From NCBI GenBank assembly GCA_037013685.1, contig CM072905.1, forward strand, positions 3,669,491-3,733,490: a stretch of DNA of 64,000 nucleotides, written 5' to 3'. Origin of the DNA: Acridotheres tristis (taxonomy: Eukaryota; Chordata; Aves; Passeriformes; Sturnidae). Shown in pieces: positions 27,701 to 35,948 of the stretch. Position 1 is the first letter of the stretch. Each line of letters starts with the position of its first letter. A program made the position numbers and the translations under genes. The notes beneath the pieces are model-generated. The model was not told where the DNA came from and did not search any database. It worked only from the letters and a program-made list of their open reading frames with translations.

Positions 27701-30700
27701 CAGAGACTGAGTCCAATTCCTTCACACAGCTTCTCTGATAGTGAATATCTGATACACTTTTCCAGAAGATACCCTTCAGGATTCAGCACTTACTTTTGTC
27801 TCATGTGAAATATCTCAACAGATCATACAGATGAGCACTTTTAACAAGACCTGAAGTCCTCTCCTAAAACTGGAGTTACTTTGAGAGGGGAAAGAAATAT
27901 TTGTGTTTCGGTATTTAAATGTATTCTGTGAAATTTCTGAATAGCTAAATCCACTCTTTTTTAAAAAAAAGCCTACAATGCAGCCTTAAAGTTCTCTGAC
28001 CCTAAAAGAAAAGAACTTGCTGGCCTTCAGGTTTTTTATTAGGAACAAGCAATTTTTTATTAATAAAATATCTGGTGTCTTTGCAAGATGTTATTTTTGC
28101 CCTGAAAATTATATCCTCTACTGGATTTCTGCAATACATTATTTTCCTGGCAAGGAATTGGATTAGGAAGTAAAACGCTGATGAGAACTTGCCTCTAAAA
28201 GGAAGACTCTCTTGTCCAGTAACAGATTGTGCCCTCAGTAGAGACTTCTGCTCTAGCACATGATCAGGAAAGCTGCCAAACTGGTCCTGTTCAATGTGAG
28301 TTTATAATGTCTGGTCTCACCCCTGTACATAGATTAAACAAAAACTTGGATACTCCTTAAAAAAGCTTTAACCTTAGATGCAGGTAGGAATTTTACATCA
28401 CTGCAAAGTGAACAAAGAGGTTGAAGTACCTACACCTGTATTTTCTGAGGCATAAAGCTGGTCACTCTCCAAGGTGCCATTTCATAATTTATACATTGTA
28501 TTTTATTTTGCAGATTCTATGGAAAACAGGCATTCTGTAAGTATACATTTTATGCAAGCAGTTAAATATAGTGACGTGGGTTGAGATGATTGTGCATCTG
28601 GTGAGATGGTGTTCAAATATTGATGTGGTTTATTTGTTGCTTGGGACCTTTGCAGGACAGATAAGGGACAATCCCTTTGTACATATTTTTACAAATCAGG
28701 CTTTCAATCCTCTGTTTATAGAATGGTCAGGTTTAGGAGTCTGTGGAAGGGGCTGGAGTTTGGAGTTGCTGGTGCACAGATAAAGATCTCCCAGGAGTTT
28801 GAGTCGAGCACCTGCACAGCTTTGGGTCTGTGCCACAAAGGCTGGCAGGATGGCACAAGGTGAGGGATGGCAGTGGAGGCACAGGAGATTGGCACATGAA
28901 AACTGCTCACCTGGTGAATGCACCACTGGGGACAGAGCTGCTCTTCCAGTCCCTTCTGTCAGTCCCCAGGCTGTGCAGTGAATGTGCTCGGGATGTGCCT
29001 GTTCACACACATGCTGTGACTGCAGTGCCCACACAGGTGAGCAGCTGAACCAAGCAGGGATGCTGATCAGCCAAACTTGCAGAAGTCCCTTCTAGTCACT
29101 GTCTGGGTTTGTTTCCATCCACTGGTAGAGCAGGTAGGGTGACTCCAAGGGCTGGCAGTAATCTGAGACCTTGTAAGAAATTTTGAAGGCTAACAGTTTT
29201 TATTGCAGAGTACAAAGCTGGGTCATAGCTGGGTCACAGCTATAGTACTGTCCATATATGGAGAATCTCAGCCAAAAATGGGGAGTTTTGTGAAGGTTCT
29301 GTAGATGGTGAACAGCTTCATAGTGCTAAGAAGCCAGTGACAAAATATGGAATTTTTTTAAATAGCAGAAATATGTTGAATGAGCTGTTACTCTGCTCTC
29401 AGGAGATCTGAGAGGCAAGGAACTCACATTTCAGGAGTACTTTCATGAATGTTAGATGTGCTATCAAATCCAACTCAGACTAAGCAGACTGTTGTTTTTT
29501 CTGCCACACACTTTGTGACGTTGGGGCTTGTACTTAAAAAGAAAAAAAGTGGAGGCCCATAAATAAGAATCACAATAGCACACTCTACGCCAGCTTATGG
29601 CATCCATTTGAGTTTTTGAAAGGCTCCATCAGCACCCCCATCCCCACGGGATACACAGGCAGCCCATTGTATTATTTACAGACACTGGGCAGTGCACTGA
29701 AGGTCACAGATTGTGTTACAATAAACAGACTCATATTAACACAGGCCAGGAGAGTTTATAGTGTCATTGTCTCTCTTAGTTTAAAGGTTTGTTTTTATTC
29801 TTTGCTCTCAGTTTTCTAAAAATATGTTGAGCTGAACCCTCCCCTGGGTTATACCAGACATTCCTTGGAGAGTCATGCAGAAGAAAGTTTGTCCCTGTCC
29901 AACACAAAAGAAGAAATAGTCAAGGGTGGCTGTGACAGATAGGAGGTGTAAGCTCAGGGAGGAGGTTTTGTTGTTTTTTCCACAGCCTACATAATTTCTA
30001 ATGGACATGAAGATGTTTTTTGGTTTTCCTGTGGCCAAAAGTGAGTAAAATATCTTTCCATGGAAGTATAATAAAAAGTCAGTGAAAATAAACTGACCAC
30101 TCTGTGCAAATCATTTTCACAATTAATTGAGCTATTAAAGCTTGCTAAACCAGACAATCTATGAAGTAATGTCAGAGTCAAGGAAAAAAAGTGTCAGCTG
30201 AGGGCAGTGTTTTCTTTGTGTTTCTTTTATTACTCTCATGTTAGCAGTAGAAGGGTAATAAAAGTAGTTATTCTGTAAAACTAATCTCATTTTCAGAAAC
30301 ACCCCGGAGCAAAGTCACTTGCATCTTGCTTGAGTTTTCCTAGAATCTGCCTTATTCAGTTCATGTCTGAGACACTGTCCCCTCCTTAGGTATACTGTTC
30401 ATGTATTAACATGGTAACTATTCTATTAAAAATATTATTAGTGCATTAAAGGACATAGCAAAAGAACAGAGCTTTGTCTTCTGCTTCTTAAATTCCCACT
30501 TCTGTTCCTGATAAAGCCTGTGACAAAAGCAGCACCTCCCTCTCCAAATAAGTGACCTAAAATTGGACTGGACAGAATTTCTTCATAGATTTTCCATTCC
30601 CTCTATTTGCCTCTCAACACTTTACAGGCCACACAGATGAACACAGAAGAGGCAAGGAGCTACTATGGTGCTTTTTATCATAATTTTCTTGCAACTGGTT

Positions 30701-33224
30701 TTTTTTTTTCCCAGTATCTCATTTTCACGCATGCTTAACTGTGATGAATCTCAGAGATTTGGTCCAAATGAGGAGTTGTTGATCCTACTCATGAAAAGGA
30801 AAATGCTCCTTATAGAGTGATCAAGTGGCTTAAACTTCCTCCCAGCTGTTCTGCTTCTTGATAACCAAATTAAGGGTTTGGCTCAGAGATGAAATTGCAT
30901 TTGATCTGCTGCTCTCTTCTTTGTGAGTGGAAAGGAGCCTTCAGGAGCCTGGCTGGTCAGCTGGCATCTGGATCACAGGGAATGCCAGATGGATCACTTG
31001 GCTCGAGTGGCCCATCAGAAAACTTATAGAATTCGGCTCTGTTTAGGAAGTAATGGATGTTCCAGAAATGTGAGACAAAGGGACCAGAGCAGAGAGGAGT
31101 ATTTTGCTAAGACCTCTGTTTTCAGGGAGGATACACAGCCTTTTTATTTCTGTAATGGTGGTGGAGACTCATCAGATCCCGTTGTCCTTTTAACTCCCTA
31201 CATTTCAATAACGTGCATTCCACTGCTCAGATAAAATCTGTTAACATTCAGTTCTGCATTGCTCTCCCAGATGTCACAGACAGAACAGAAAACTGCACTG
31301 TGGGGAAGGAAGATATAGCAAATAATTTTAGTGGTTGCTAGTCCTGCTTTTGTGCATAGTTTCTGTTAGAATAAATATAATCCAACAGGAAAATGAAGGA
31401 ACTTTGCTGCTTCTTCACTGAGAGACCATCACAAAATTGAGTTCAGGCTTTTAGTAAGCACTGTGTACTGACACAGGAGCGTTGAAAGTGTTTGTATTAT
31501 GTCAAGAAAGGTGACGCATTAGAAAAATAATCAGCCAAAGTTTGAATAACTTGAACCACATAAAGGCTCAGCTGCAGTACATGTTGTGACTGATTTGCAG
31601 TCCAGAGTACCTTGAACCTGAATGTCTTGGATTTTTAGGTCCAGAACTTTAGGTTTCCTTTAGAAAGGAACCTGAAGTTTTATGTCAGGGGTTGCTTCCC
31701 TCCATCTCCTCTGTTTCAGAAACTTGTATCTTAAATGCAATCCATAGGAAGTATTTGCAAAAGAAATGAATTACTTAGAGAGGAACTGGGAGGAGGTTTC
31801 CTTCCTGAAATCAGAGCTGGCAATCTTTCTAAGTTATTTAATGGTCCCAGTTTCTGAAAACATATTGAAGGAAATATCTTGACAATGAGATAGCCACTTC
31901 GCCAAACACTAATTGGTATTGTGTCAAATTTACCTCAGCAGTATGTTCTGACTTCATATCTCCTCCTCTCCTGCTACCTCCTAGACGTGTTTGTGTATTT
32001 GTTTGTTTGGTTCTGTCCTAGGGGTTCAGGAGGACTGGCAGTACGTGAGGACATTGTGTACTTTTAGCTGCCTATTTGTCTAACCTCAGCATGTGCCCTC
32101 TGAGACAGAAACCTGTACCATTTACATCTCTTTGGAGGAATTTCTAGGTGTTACTCAGCTACTTTCTCATCTTACTCAGGTGATCCCAAAAGTATTTTCT
32201 CAGTATTGAAGGAATTCACATTGCCAGCTCCAAAGGGGGACTTGGCCTGTGTTTAACTGTGCACAGTAACATGGCACAATAGTTTCAGACAGGAAAGGAA
32301 GATGAAGGATGTGTCCAGTTAAAACTGGGGGGGGATTTCAGGCAGTCAGGATATGAAAAACAAGGTGATACTCTGAAATAAACACCGAATTATAAACCAG
32401 GAATTCCTCTGACTCATGGGGCAAATCCTTTGGGGTAAGTCCACAAAAGGAACTAGGCGCCTCGGTGCTGACAGACTGAACTGTTAGGTTAGAGGCCACC
32501 ATGTACCCTGAGCAGAAATTGTTGGAGGGAGACTTACTTTGGCAACTGATGTCAGGAAAGACTTGACAGTTGTGAATCCCCAGTGCACAGAATTATTTCT
32601 GTCATATAATGTAAAAACAATGAAGTTTGGGCTCTCTCTGTGCCCATTCCCATTGGCTGGTGTAGAGGACTGCTCTGTCTGCCCTCTGTGCTTGCCAGTG
32701 CCAGGACTCAGCCCCTGCTGGCTGCTGGAGATAACCCCTGGCACAGCTCTTGCAGGAACACAGGGTCCAGAAGTCAGATGCTGCATTGCTCCCTGTGAGA
32801 AACCAGTCCTTAGGGAAAGGTTCTCATTCTCCTGGGAGTGATGCTGGGTCTGACTTTGGCAGCTGAACATTTCCTAGTAAATAAGGAACTGATTTCCAGG
32901 TGTGTTAAGTGCCAGCAGTTCCCTTAAAAATCCAGCTTGTATCAATAAGCACGCACTTACAGATGTTGGTGATTGCCAGCTTTTGGGTCTAGGTTGTAAT
33001 TGTTACTCTAAATCTCCCACTGTCTTATTTCTTTTCCTCTCTGATGAAGATAACACCAACATCTCCTCAGAGAACAGTGAGAATTTATTAGCTCATTGTG
33101 GAGGGTTCTAAGGGATATGTTACAGGACAGAGGGTAGGGACACAGTTACACTCACACCTTGGTTTTTTTTCTCTTTTGCTCTTTTTGCCAGCAGAGAATA
33201 TATGGGCATCCTGATGCTACCTAG
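3736..33224 (+). CDS. PECAM1: PECAM1 (CD31), full coding span, 16 exons
   Basis: PECAM1 is a homophilic Ig-superfamily adhesion and inhibitory receptor at endothelial junctions and on platelets and leukocytes. The spliced frame has about 730 codons: signal peptide 1-20, six Ig domains at about 21-118, 119-218, 219-308, 309-395, 396-489 and 490-583, a transmembrane segment at about 592-614, and a 115-residue tail. Each Ig domain keeps its pair of core cysteines, and most have the D-x-G-x-Y-x-C motif. Tail tyrosines Y682 (VDYTEV) and Y705 (TVYSEI) match the two mammalian ITIMs that recruit SHP-2, with the same 23-residue spacing. Exon order, the 27-nt exon 2, phase-1 borders and the 23-nt exon 15 all match the mammalian gene. 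Six Ig domains plus two ITIMs in this layout exclude other receptors. No frameshift or stop was found. The start ATG aligns with the internal methionine of the longer human signal peptide; an in-frame stop at 3688 excludes an earlier start. Confidence 0.93.
3918..3944 (+). CDS. PECAM1: PECAM1 exon 2: end of signal peptide (27 nt)
   Basis: A long T-rich tract and CCCCCAG precede this micro-exon, and GTAGGG follows it. It encodes C-S-E-L-Y-A-Q-G-K in phase 1-1. The human gene has the same 27-nt second exon (C-S-S-L-E-G-Q-E-N), so size and position support the call. Signal cleavage is probably near A-Q-G. Confidence 0.85.
3945..5080 (+). other. PECAM1: PECAM1 intron 2
   Basis: AT-rich intron without recognised elements, apart from a short degenerate direct repeat of CTAATACAA at about 4625-4681. 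Confidence 0.7.
4625..4681. repeat. Short degenerate tandem repeat (CTAATACAA-type)
   Basis: Four or more imperfect copies of a 9- to 16-nt unit containing CTAATACAA or CTAATGCAA, inside PECAM1 intron 2. Confidence 0.6.
5081..5374 (+). CDS. PECAM1: PECAM1 exon 3: Ig domain 1
   Basis: Acceptor TTCTATCAAG, donor GTGAGT. One Ig-like domain with core cysteines in I-I-C-H-A-D and the closing D-T-G-D-Y-E-C. One N-glycosylation site (NFT). In mammals this membrane-distal domain, with domain 2, carries the homophilic trans-binding surface. Confidence 0.93.
5375..6019 (+). other. PECAM1: PECAM1 intron 3
   Basis: 645-nt intron. No coding signal or mobile element recognised. Confidence 0.7.
6020..6319 (+). 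CDS. PECAM1: PECAM1 exon 4: Ig domain 2
   Basis: Acceptor TGTTGTAAG, donor GTAAGT, phase 1-1. Ig-like domain opening with T-K-P-I-L-T and core cysteines in K-L-R-C-E and Q-F-D-C-F. The closing cysteine region lacks the usual D-x-G-x-Y motif, a C2-type variation. N-glycosylation motifs NFS and NST are present. Confidence 0.92.
6417..6686 (+). CDS. PECAM1: PECAM1 exon 5: Ig domain 3
   Basis: Acceptor CTCTTGCAG, donor GTAAAA, phase 1-1. Begins E-P-F-I-K-P-T-L. Core cysteines in E-F-E-C-S and D-S-G-E-Y-L-C-K. N-glycosylation motifs NIT and NRT. The intron before it is only 97 nt. Confidence 0.93.
6687..7064 (+). other. PECAM1: PECAM1 intron 5
   Basis: 378-nt AT-rich intron. The only structure is a small direct duplication of GATCCAAGTGTAA near 6757-6790. 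Confidence 0.7.
7065..7325 (+). CDS. PECAM1: PECAM1 exon 6: Ig domain 4
   Basis: Acceptor ATCTTGCAG, donor GTGAGT, phase 1-1. Begins E-L-F-P-K-P-T-L-S. Core cysteines in R-L-S-C-N and D-T-G-S-Y-T-C-K. N-glycosylation motifs NFS and NDT. Confidence 0.93.
7326..8242 (+). other. PECAM1: PECAM1 intron 6
   Basis: 917-nt intron. A 75-codon open frame on the minus strand resembles nothing recognised and is taken as chance. Confidence 0.7.
8243..8524 (+). CDS. PECAM1: PECAM1 exon 7: Ig domain 5
   Basis: Acceptor CACCTTTTAG, donor GTAAGT, phase 1-1. Begins A-P-V-S-K-P-T-L. Core cysteines in Q-L-I-C-H and D-N-G-A-Y-K-C-D. Rich in N-glycosylation motifs (NVT, NNT, NHS and a second NVT). Confidence 0.93.
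8525..10387 (+). other. PECAM1: PECAM1 intron 7
   Basis: 1.86-kb AT-rich intron. Contains a short 22-nt tandem repeat near 9977-10026. No exon or mobile element recognised. Confidence 0.7.
9977..10026. repeat. 22-nt tandem repeat, about 2.3 copies
   Basis: The unit TACATAACTATGAAAGCAGA is followed by a near copy (TACGTAACTGTGAAAGCAGA) and the start of a third. It lies in PECAM1 intron 7. Confidence 0.7.
10388..10669 (+). CDS. PECAM1: PECAM1 exon 8: Ig domain 6 (membrane-proximal)
   Basis: Acceptor CCTCTGTAG, donor GTGAGC, phase 1-1. Core cysteines in A-F-L-C-S and D-T-G-T-Y-Y-C-M. This domain sits next to the membrane and completes the six-domain ectodomain. Confidence 0.93.
10670..11111 (+). 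other. PECAM1: PECAM1 intron 8
   Basis: 442-nt intron with nothing recognised beyond its splice sites. Confidence 0.7.
11112..11219 (+). CDS. PECAM1: PECAM1 exon 9: transmembrane segment
   Basis: Acceptor TTATTTGCAG. The donor is GTAATG, somewhat weak. Encodes a hydrophobic helix of about 23 residues (G-I-I-A-A-F to W-W-F-L) followed by the stop-transfer cluster R-K-K-K-K. The position of the human palmitoylated cysteine (C-Y-F-L-R-K) is tryptophan here (W-W-F-L-R-K). Confidence 0.9.
11220..12079 (+). other. PECAM1: PECAM1 intron 9
   Basis: 860-nt AT-rich intron. No element recognised. Confidence 0.7.
12080..12107 (+). CDS. PECAM1: PECAM1 exon 10: juxtamembrane tail (28 nt)
   Basis: Acceptor CTCTGTCAAG, donor GTAAGA. 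Encodes A-K-G-P-S-M-E-M-S, close to human A-K-Q-M-P-V-E-M-S, and shifts the phase from 1 to 2. An endogenous retrovirus LTR begins 14 nt after its end. Confidence 0.87.
12122..12708 (+). repeat. 5' LTR
   Basis: Begins TGTCTGGGTTTCAGCTGGGA and ends GGTTAAACCACAACA, with the expected TG...CA termini. It contains an ATT-rich run at about 12,515-12,565 and ATTAAACTGTTCTTATCTCA near its end. The closing half is repeated at 14,895-15,105. The opening matches an LTR type abundant in passerine genomes (recognition from knowledge). Confidence 0.8.
12515..12565. repeat. ATT/ACT trinucleotide run
   Basis: Imperfect (ATT)n with ACT interruptions inside the 5' LTR. A shorter copy lies in the 3' LTR at about 14,975-14,990. 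Confidence 0.8.
12717..12734 (+). other. Primer-binding-site-like sequence
   Basis: TGGCACCCAGCATGGGAC, 8 nt after the LTR end, resembles a lysine-tRNA-type retroviral primer-binding site with several changes. Its position right behind the 5' LTR supports the provirus call. Confidence 0.55.
12735..14830 (+). pseudogene. Decayed internal retroviral region (gag-like remnant)
   Basis: A patchwork of short open frames in changing phases with gag-like composition, including a threonine/alanine/valine-rich stretch at about 13,210-13,330 made of imperfect short repeats. Many stops and shifts break it and nothing is intact. At about 2.1 kb it is far shorter than a full gag-pol-env region, so most of the coding part has been deleted. 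AATAAA lies at 14,821. Confidence 0.55.
14895..15105 (+). repeat. Partial 3' LTR
   Basis: Aligns to the closing part of the 5' LTR from about 12,449: the same GGTGCTG opening, the CT-rich run, ATTATTATTAAACTGTTCCT and the end GGTTAAAGCACGACA. The 5' two-thirds of this LTR is missing or too diverged to see. Confidence 0.7.
15571..15641 (+). CDS. PECAM1: PECAM1 exon 11: cytoplasmic tail
   Basis: Acceptor TGTTTTGCAG, donor GTAGGA, phase 2 to 1. Encodes S-A-L-A-P-N-L-T-N-E-K and ends P-S-D-G-N-Y-Y-S, the counterpart of the human segment ending N-S-H-Y. Confidence 0.87.
15642..16294 (+). other. PECAM1: PECAM1 intron 11
   Basis: 653-nt intron. No element recognised. Confidence 0.7.
16295..16351 (+). 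CDS. PECAM1: PECAM1 exon 12: cytoplasmic tail
   Basis: Acceptor CATATTTTAG, donor GTAATT, phase 1-1. Encodes G-S-G-Y-I-E-D-N-E-N-H-M-K-S-T-D-E-S-K, which aligns with the human acidic segment containing N-H-A-M-K-P. Confidence 0.87.
16352..17480 (+). other. PECAM1: PECAM1 intron 12
   Basis: 1.13-kb intron. Minus-strand open frames of up to 118 codons around 16,819-17,206 are proline/leucine/serine-rich, recognised as nothing, and taken as chance. Confidence 0.7.
17481..17549 (+). CDS. PECAM1: PECAM1 exon 13: first ITIM (VDYTEV)
   Basis: Acceptor TTGGGGCAG, donor GTAATA, phase 1-1. Tyrosine codon at 17510-17512 (Y682) in V-D-Y-T-E-V-E-V-S-S, nearly identical to human V-Q-Y-T-E-V-Q-V-S-S. When phosphorylated, this site recruits SHP-2 in mammals. 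Confidence 0.93.
17550..21842 (+). other. PECAM1: PECAM1 intron 13
   Basis: 4.29-kb intron. It contains an A run (20,280-20,291) and a 20-nt T run (20,842-20,861). No exon, RNA gene or clear mobile element was recognised. Confidence 0.65.
20842..20861. repeat. Poly(T) run
   Basis: Twenty consecutive T. No retroposon body could be recognised next to it. Confidence 0.9.
21843..21899 (+). CDS. PECAM1: PECAM1 exon 14: second ITIM (TVYSEI)
   Basis: Acceptor TTTTCCAG, donor GTAAGT, phase 1-1. Tyrosine codon at 21872-21874 (Y705) in D-T-V-Y-S-E-I-R-K, matching human T-E-T-V-Y-S-E-V-R-K. Together with exon 13 it forms the tandem docking site for SH2 phosphatases. Confidence 0.93.
21900..28513 (+). 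other. PECAM1: PECAM1 intron 14
   Basis: The largest intron, 6.6 kb. It holds a 134-codon minus-strand open frame (24,009-24,413) with protein-like composition but no firm identity, discussed in the findings. No other element was recognised. Confidence 0.65.
28514..28536 (+). CDS. PECAM1: PECAM1 exon 15 (23 nt, candidate cassette exon)
   Basis: Acceptor TATTTTGCAG, donor GTAAGT. Encodes D-S-M-E-N-R-H-S, aligned without gaps to human D-A-V-E-S-R-Y-S. It shifts phase from 1 to 0, so skipping it changes the reading frame of the last exon. The human counterpart is alternatively spliced. Confidence 0.87.
28537..33191 (+). other. PECAM1: PECAM1 intron 15
   Basis: 4.66-kb intron. No exon or mobile element recognised. 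Open frames on both strands near 28.7-29.0 kb and 32.5-32.9 kb overlap each other and look like GC-richer chance frames. Confidence 0.65.
33195..33224 (+). CDS. PECAM1: PECAM1 exon 16: C-terminus
   Basis: A strong pyrimidine tract ends in GCCAGCAG, so the exon may start at 33192 (adding one glutamine) or 33195. In phase 0 it reads R-I-Y-G-H-P-D-A-T then TAG, the same length as human R-T-E-G-S-L-D-G-T. It is followed by a short 3' UTR with AATAAA about 180 nt downstream. Confidence 0.82.
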   Translation, partial: RIYGHPDAT

Positions 33225-33430
33225 AACAGTCACCTCAAAGATCAACTGGGAGAAGAAAACAAGCCAAGATGGAAGATGTTGCAAGTATTTCAAAGGCTTT
33301 GCAGCAGTTATTTATGAGTTTGCCAGACTCGTCTTTTCAAAGTTTATTTCCTTAGGAGAAACAATAGAGATGTTCCTAAAGCATTTAATGGAAAAGAATT
33401 ACAAATAAAAATTCTCATAGGAAAGTGGCT
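33225..33430 (+). terminator. PECAM1: PECAM1 3' UTR and poly(A) signal
   Basis: Canonical AATAAA at 33404-33409, 180 nt after the stop codon. A T-rich stretch follows near 33460, as expected downstream of a cleavage site. The exact cleavage position is not visible. Longer 3' UTRs using later signals are possible. Confidence 0.6.
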
Positions 33431-35263
33431 CTGGAAACCACTGAGCCAGGTTCTCATCTGTGATTTTTCCCGCTAATGCAATTTTGCCTTTTTTGCCTCC
33501 AATTCATCATGTTCTAAGGAAACAAAGGGGGAGCTACAGCTGAGGAAGTACATTTCTATAATGCAGCAACTACTGTGATACCAGTAGGACACAGAAATAT
33601 CTAAGCTTGCTTTAAACTCGCTAAGTTGGTTATCAGTGCCACCACTGTGGCAGAACAGAGCTCAGCACAGCCTGGCCAGCCTTGGATGAACCTTGACATG
33701 ATCTTGCAGCTTGTGCTGAGCTCCCTGTGCTGCAGCAGCTGGACTGCTACCAGGCTTGGAGCCAGCTCAGTTATAACCCACAGGGATGTGACACTGCAGG
33801 GAGGGCCTGAGGGAAGAGTGAGCTCTGGGATCCCTAAAAACTTGAATAACTGTTCAGAGATTCAGACTTTACCAAGTGCTTCTATTAGAGGCACAAACTG
33901 TCTTTATTCTTTACTAAATAGCCTTTCCCCTTTAAAAGTTCTGATGTTCGTTGGTTAATTTGGTGAGATGGTTCTTCAAGAAATGATTGTCCATCACAAT
34001 TATTTTGGATGATTCTATGGTAAGTCTTCATTGGGTGGATATAACACACCCAGGTCAGTGAGTCTGTACCTGAAAATCCTGTTATGTACAATCTTTATTC
34101 CTTTGATTTTAGGAGAGACTAGAAGTTGTACTTGTGCCCAGTTTGTCCAGTATGGAATTCCATACCTATCCTTTTTCTCTACAGTATGATAAACCACTAC
34201 TACAGATCTAGTTTGGACACAGATCTAATCCTGCAGCCCATGTTTATCTCGGCTGCATTAGTTTAAAAACAGAATACAGAACAAAGGAGAAAAAATACTG
34301 TCCCCAACCCCTTAACCAGCTGGCCTTTGACATTGCAGTTGTTCTCTTTTTCTTACTGCAAATTAAATTCCTACAACATCTGGGCTACAGGTAAGAAAGT
34401 CCTCATTTTAATTATAAAATAGTGAAAAAGAGGCAATGAGTTTGTGTATATATATATATATATATAATTACTACTTTAAGCATTGCATCAAAGGTGCAAA
34501 ACCAGCAAGAAACACAAAAGGGGTTTATATCCTCCATTCTGAATGTTTAAAATTTGAAGCTCCAGTACCGATTAATATCTCTAATTTATTGTTCCCTGTG
34601 CAAATGTTGTTTGTATCATGAGCCTGTCACAACTGACTGACTTCATAGCTCTCTTCTGTTGACAAATGTTCTTTCAGCATCCCATGAGTGTCCATGCAAA
34701 TGCATTAGTATAAGAAATGTGAAAAGGTATTTTAATAAAGAAAACTCTGAATTGAACTTTGCACTGGATCTTGCACATTCATATTGCAATGAATGCCTGT
34801 GAAGTTTTCTATTCATGAGGAGCCACAGATCCATTGTGTGGATTGGCATTTGGAAGATTCCCTCTCTGCAACAGATTCCAGGCTCTTAGATCTGGAGTCA
34901 GGAACCCATTTCATTCAGGTAAATGCACTACATTGCTTAAAGAACTGAGTGGGAGAGTGCTTGCATTCATATAAGTCTTTTACTAAATTACAAAGGTAAA
35001 AGTTCCCCCACAGACCCTTCCCAGCCTTTGGCAAAGCTTGGGGAAACACTGGGTTTGGAAAGCTTCAGAATATCATCTGGGCATGATGGAGCAGCAGTGG
35101 AAGAATTCGTTGCTGGCTTTCAGCTTGTCTCTTGTCTGGAATAATCTTAAATTATTTTGGATTTCGTTATCTAACACAAGTTGTTTGCATTATTGAAACG
35201 TGTGAACTGTCCATTTCTCAGAGTGCTGTGCACTGCTTTGAGCTCTTCTGTTTTGTCTTGCAG
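33431..35263. other. Non-coding DNA 3' of PECAM1
   Basis: No supported gene. A (TA)10 run lies at 34,447-34,466. A possible worn CR1-like tail near 33,950-34,020 is too short to call. Confidence 0.6.
34447..34466. repeat. (TA)10 microsatellite
   Basis: Uninterrupted TA dinucleotide run. Confidence 0.95.
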
Positions 35264-35316
35264 ATAACAAAAGTATTTCAGAGTATGGCACAGTAATCAG
35301 CAGAAGTCACCAGTGA
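35264..35316 (+). CDS. Possible alternative PECAM1 terminal exon with ITIM-like motif
   Basis: A good acceptor (TCTGTTTTGTCTTGCAG) opens an exon that, joined in phase 1 directly to exon 14, reads D-N-K-S-I-S-E-Y-G-T-V-I-S-R-S-H-Q then TGA at 35,314. S-E-Y-G-T-V fits the ITIM consensus S/I/V/L-x-Y-x-x-V/I/L. Phase 1 is the phase of exons 12-14. It would replace exons 15 and 16. It lies about 1.85 kb after the main poly(A) signal, so use needs read-through. No mammalian counterpart is known to me. Predicted only. Confidence 0.3.
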
Positions 35317-35820
35317 AGATGAGGTAAATGGGCCCATGAGTAAACAACTACACATGGAGTTCTGATATAAGCATGTGCCAAACATGATCCCATTGGAAAT
35401 ATTTGTGAAATAAGTCTTGAATCTGTTACTGAACAAATCAAAGCTCAGATTGGAGCTCAAACAATACATTATTGAAAACAACAACAGAAAAGAGATGTCT
35501 GTGTTGCCACCAAGTTGAGCTCAGCAAATAGAAAATTAGGTTTTAATTAAGATTAAATTAATTAAATTTTAAAAGAAAATTTACTTTTTGAGCAGAGTAA
35601 AGGGATGGCACATGCCCGGATCCCTTGTGCCATTCCCTATCTGAGCAGTTCCCCTACTTCCACTCAGCTTGTCCGGGAAGAAGAGCCTTACCCACCCCCA
35701 GGTGAGATAAATTCGGAATATTTCTCCTATTGCAGAGCAGAGGTGACACACAGAAATGCCTGCACCAAGGCCCCTCCTTTGCACGGTTGCTTTCCTTTTC
35801 CATTCGCAGCCAAACGGCAC

Positions 35821-35934
35821 CGCCTGTTTCCCGCTGTACCGCCGGTTTCCCGGTATAACGCGAGTTTCCCGGTATAGCGCCTGTTTCCCTGTATAATGCC
35901 TGTTTCCCCGTATAACGCCTGTTTCCTGGTGTAA
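35821..35934. repeat. 19-nt minisatellite, six copies
   Basis: Six consecutive 19-nt units of the type CGCCTGTTTCCCGGTATAA, with one to a few changes each. A seventh, degenerate start runs into the next repeat. Confidence 0.92.
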
Positions 35935-35948
35935 CGCGAATTTGACAC

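Noticed and set aside
33950..34020. Possible CR1 tail ending GGATGATTCTATGG
   Set aside because: Only the last dozen bases resemble CR1; the upstream sequence does not align with the usual CR1 3' end.
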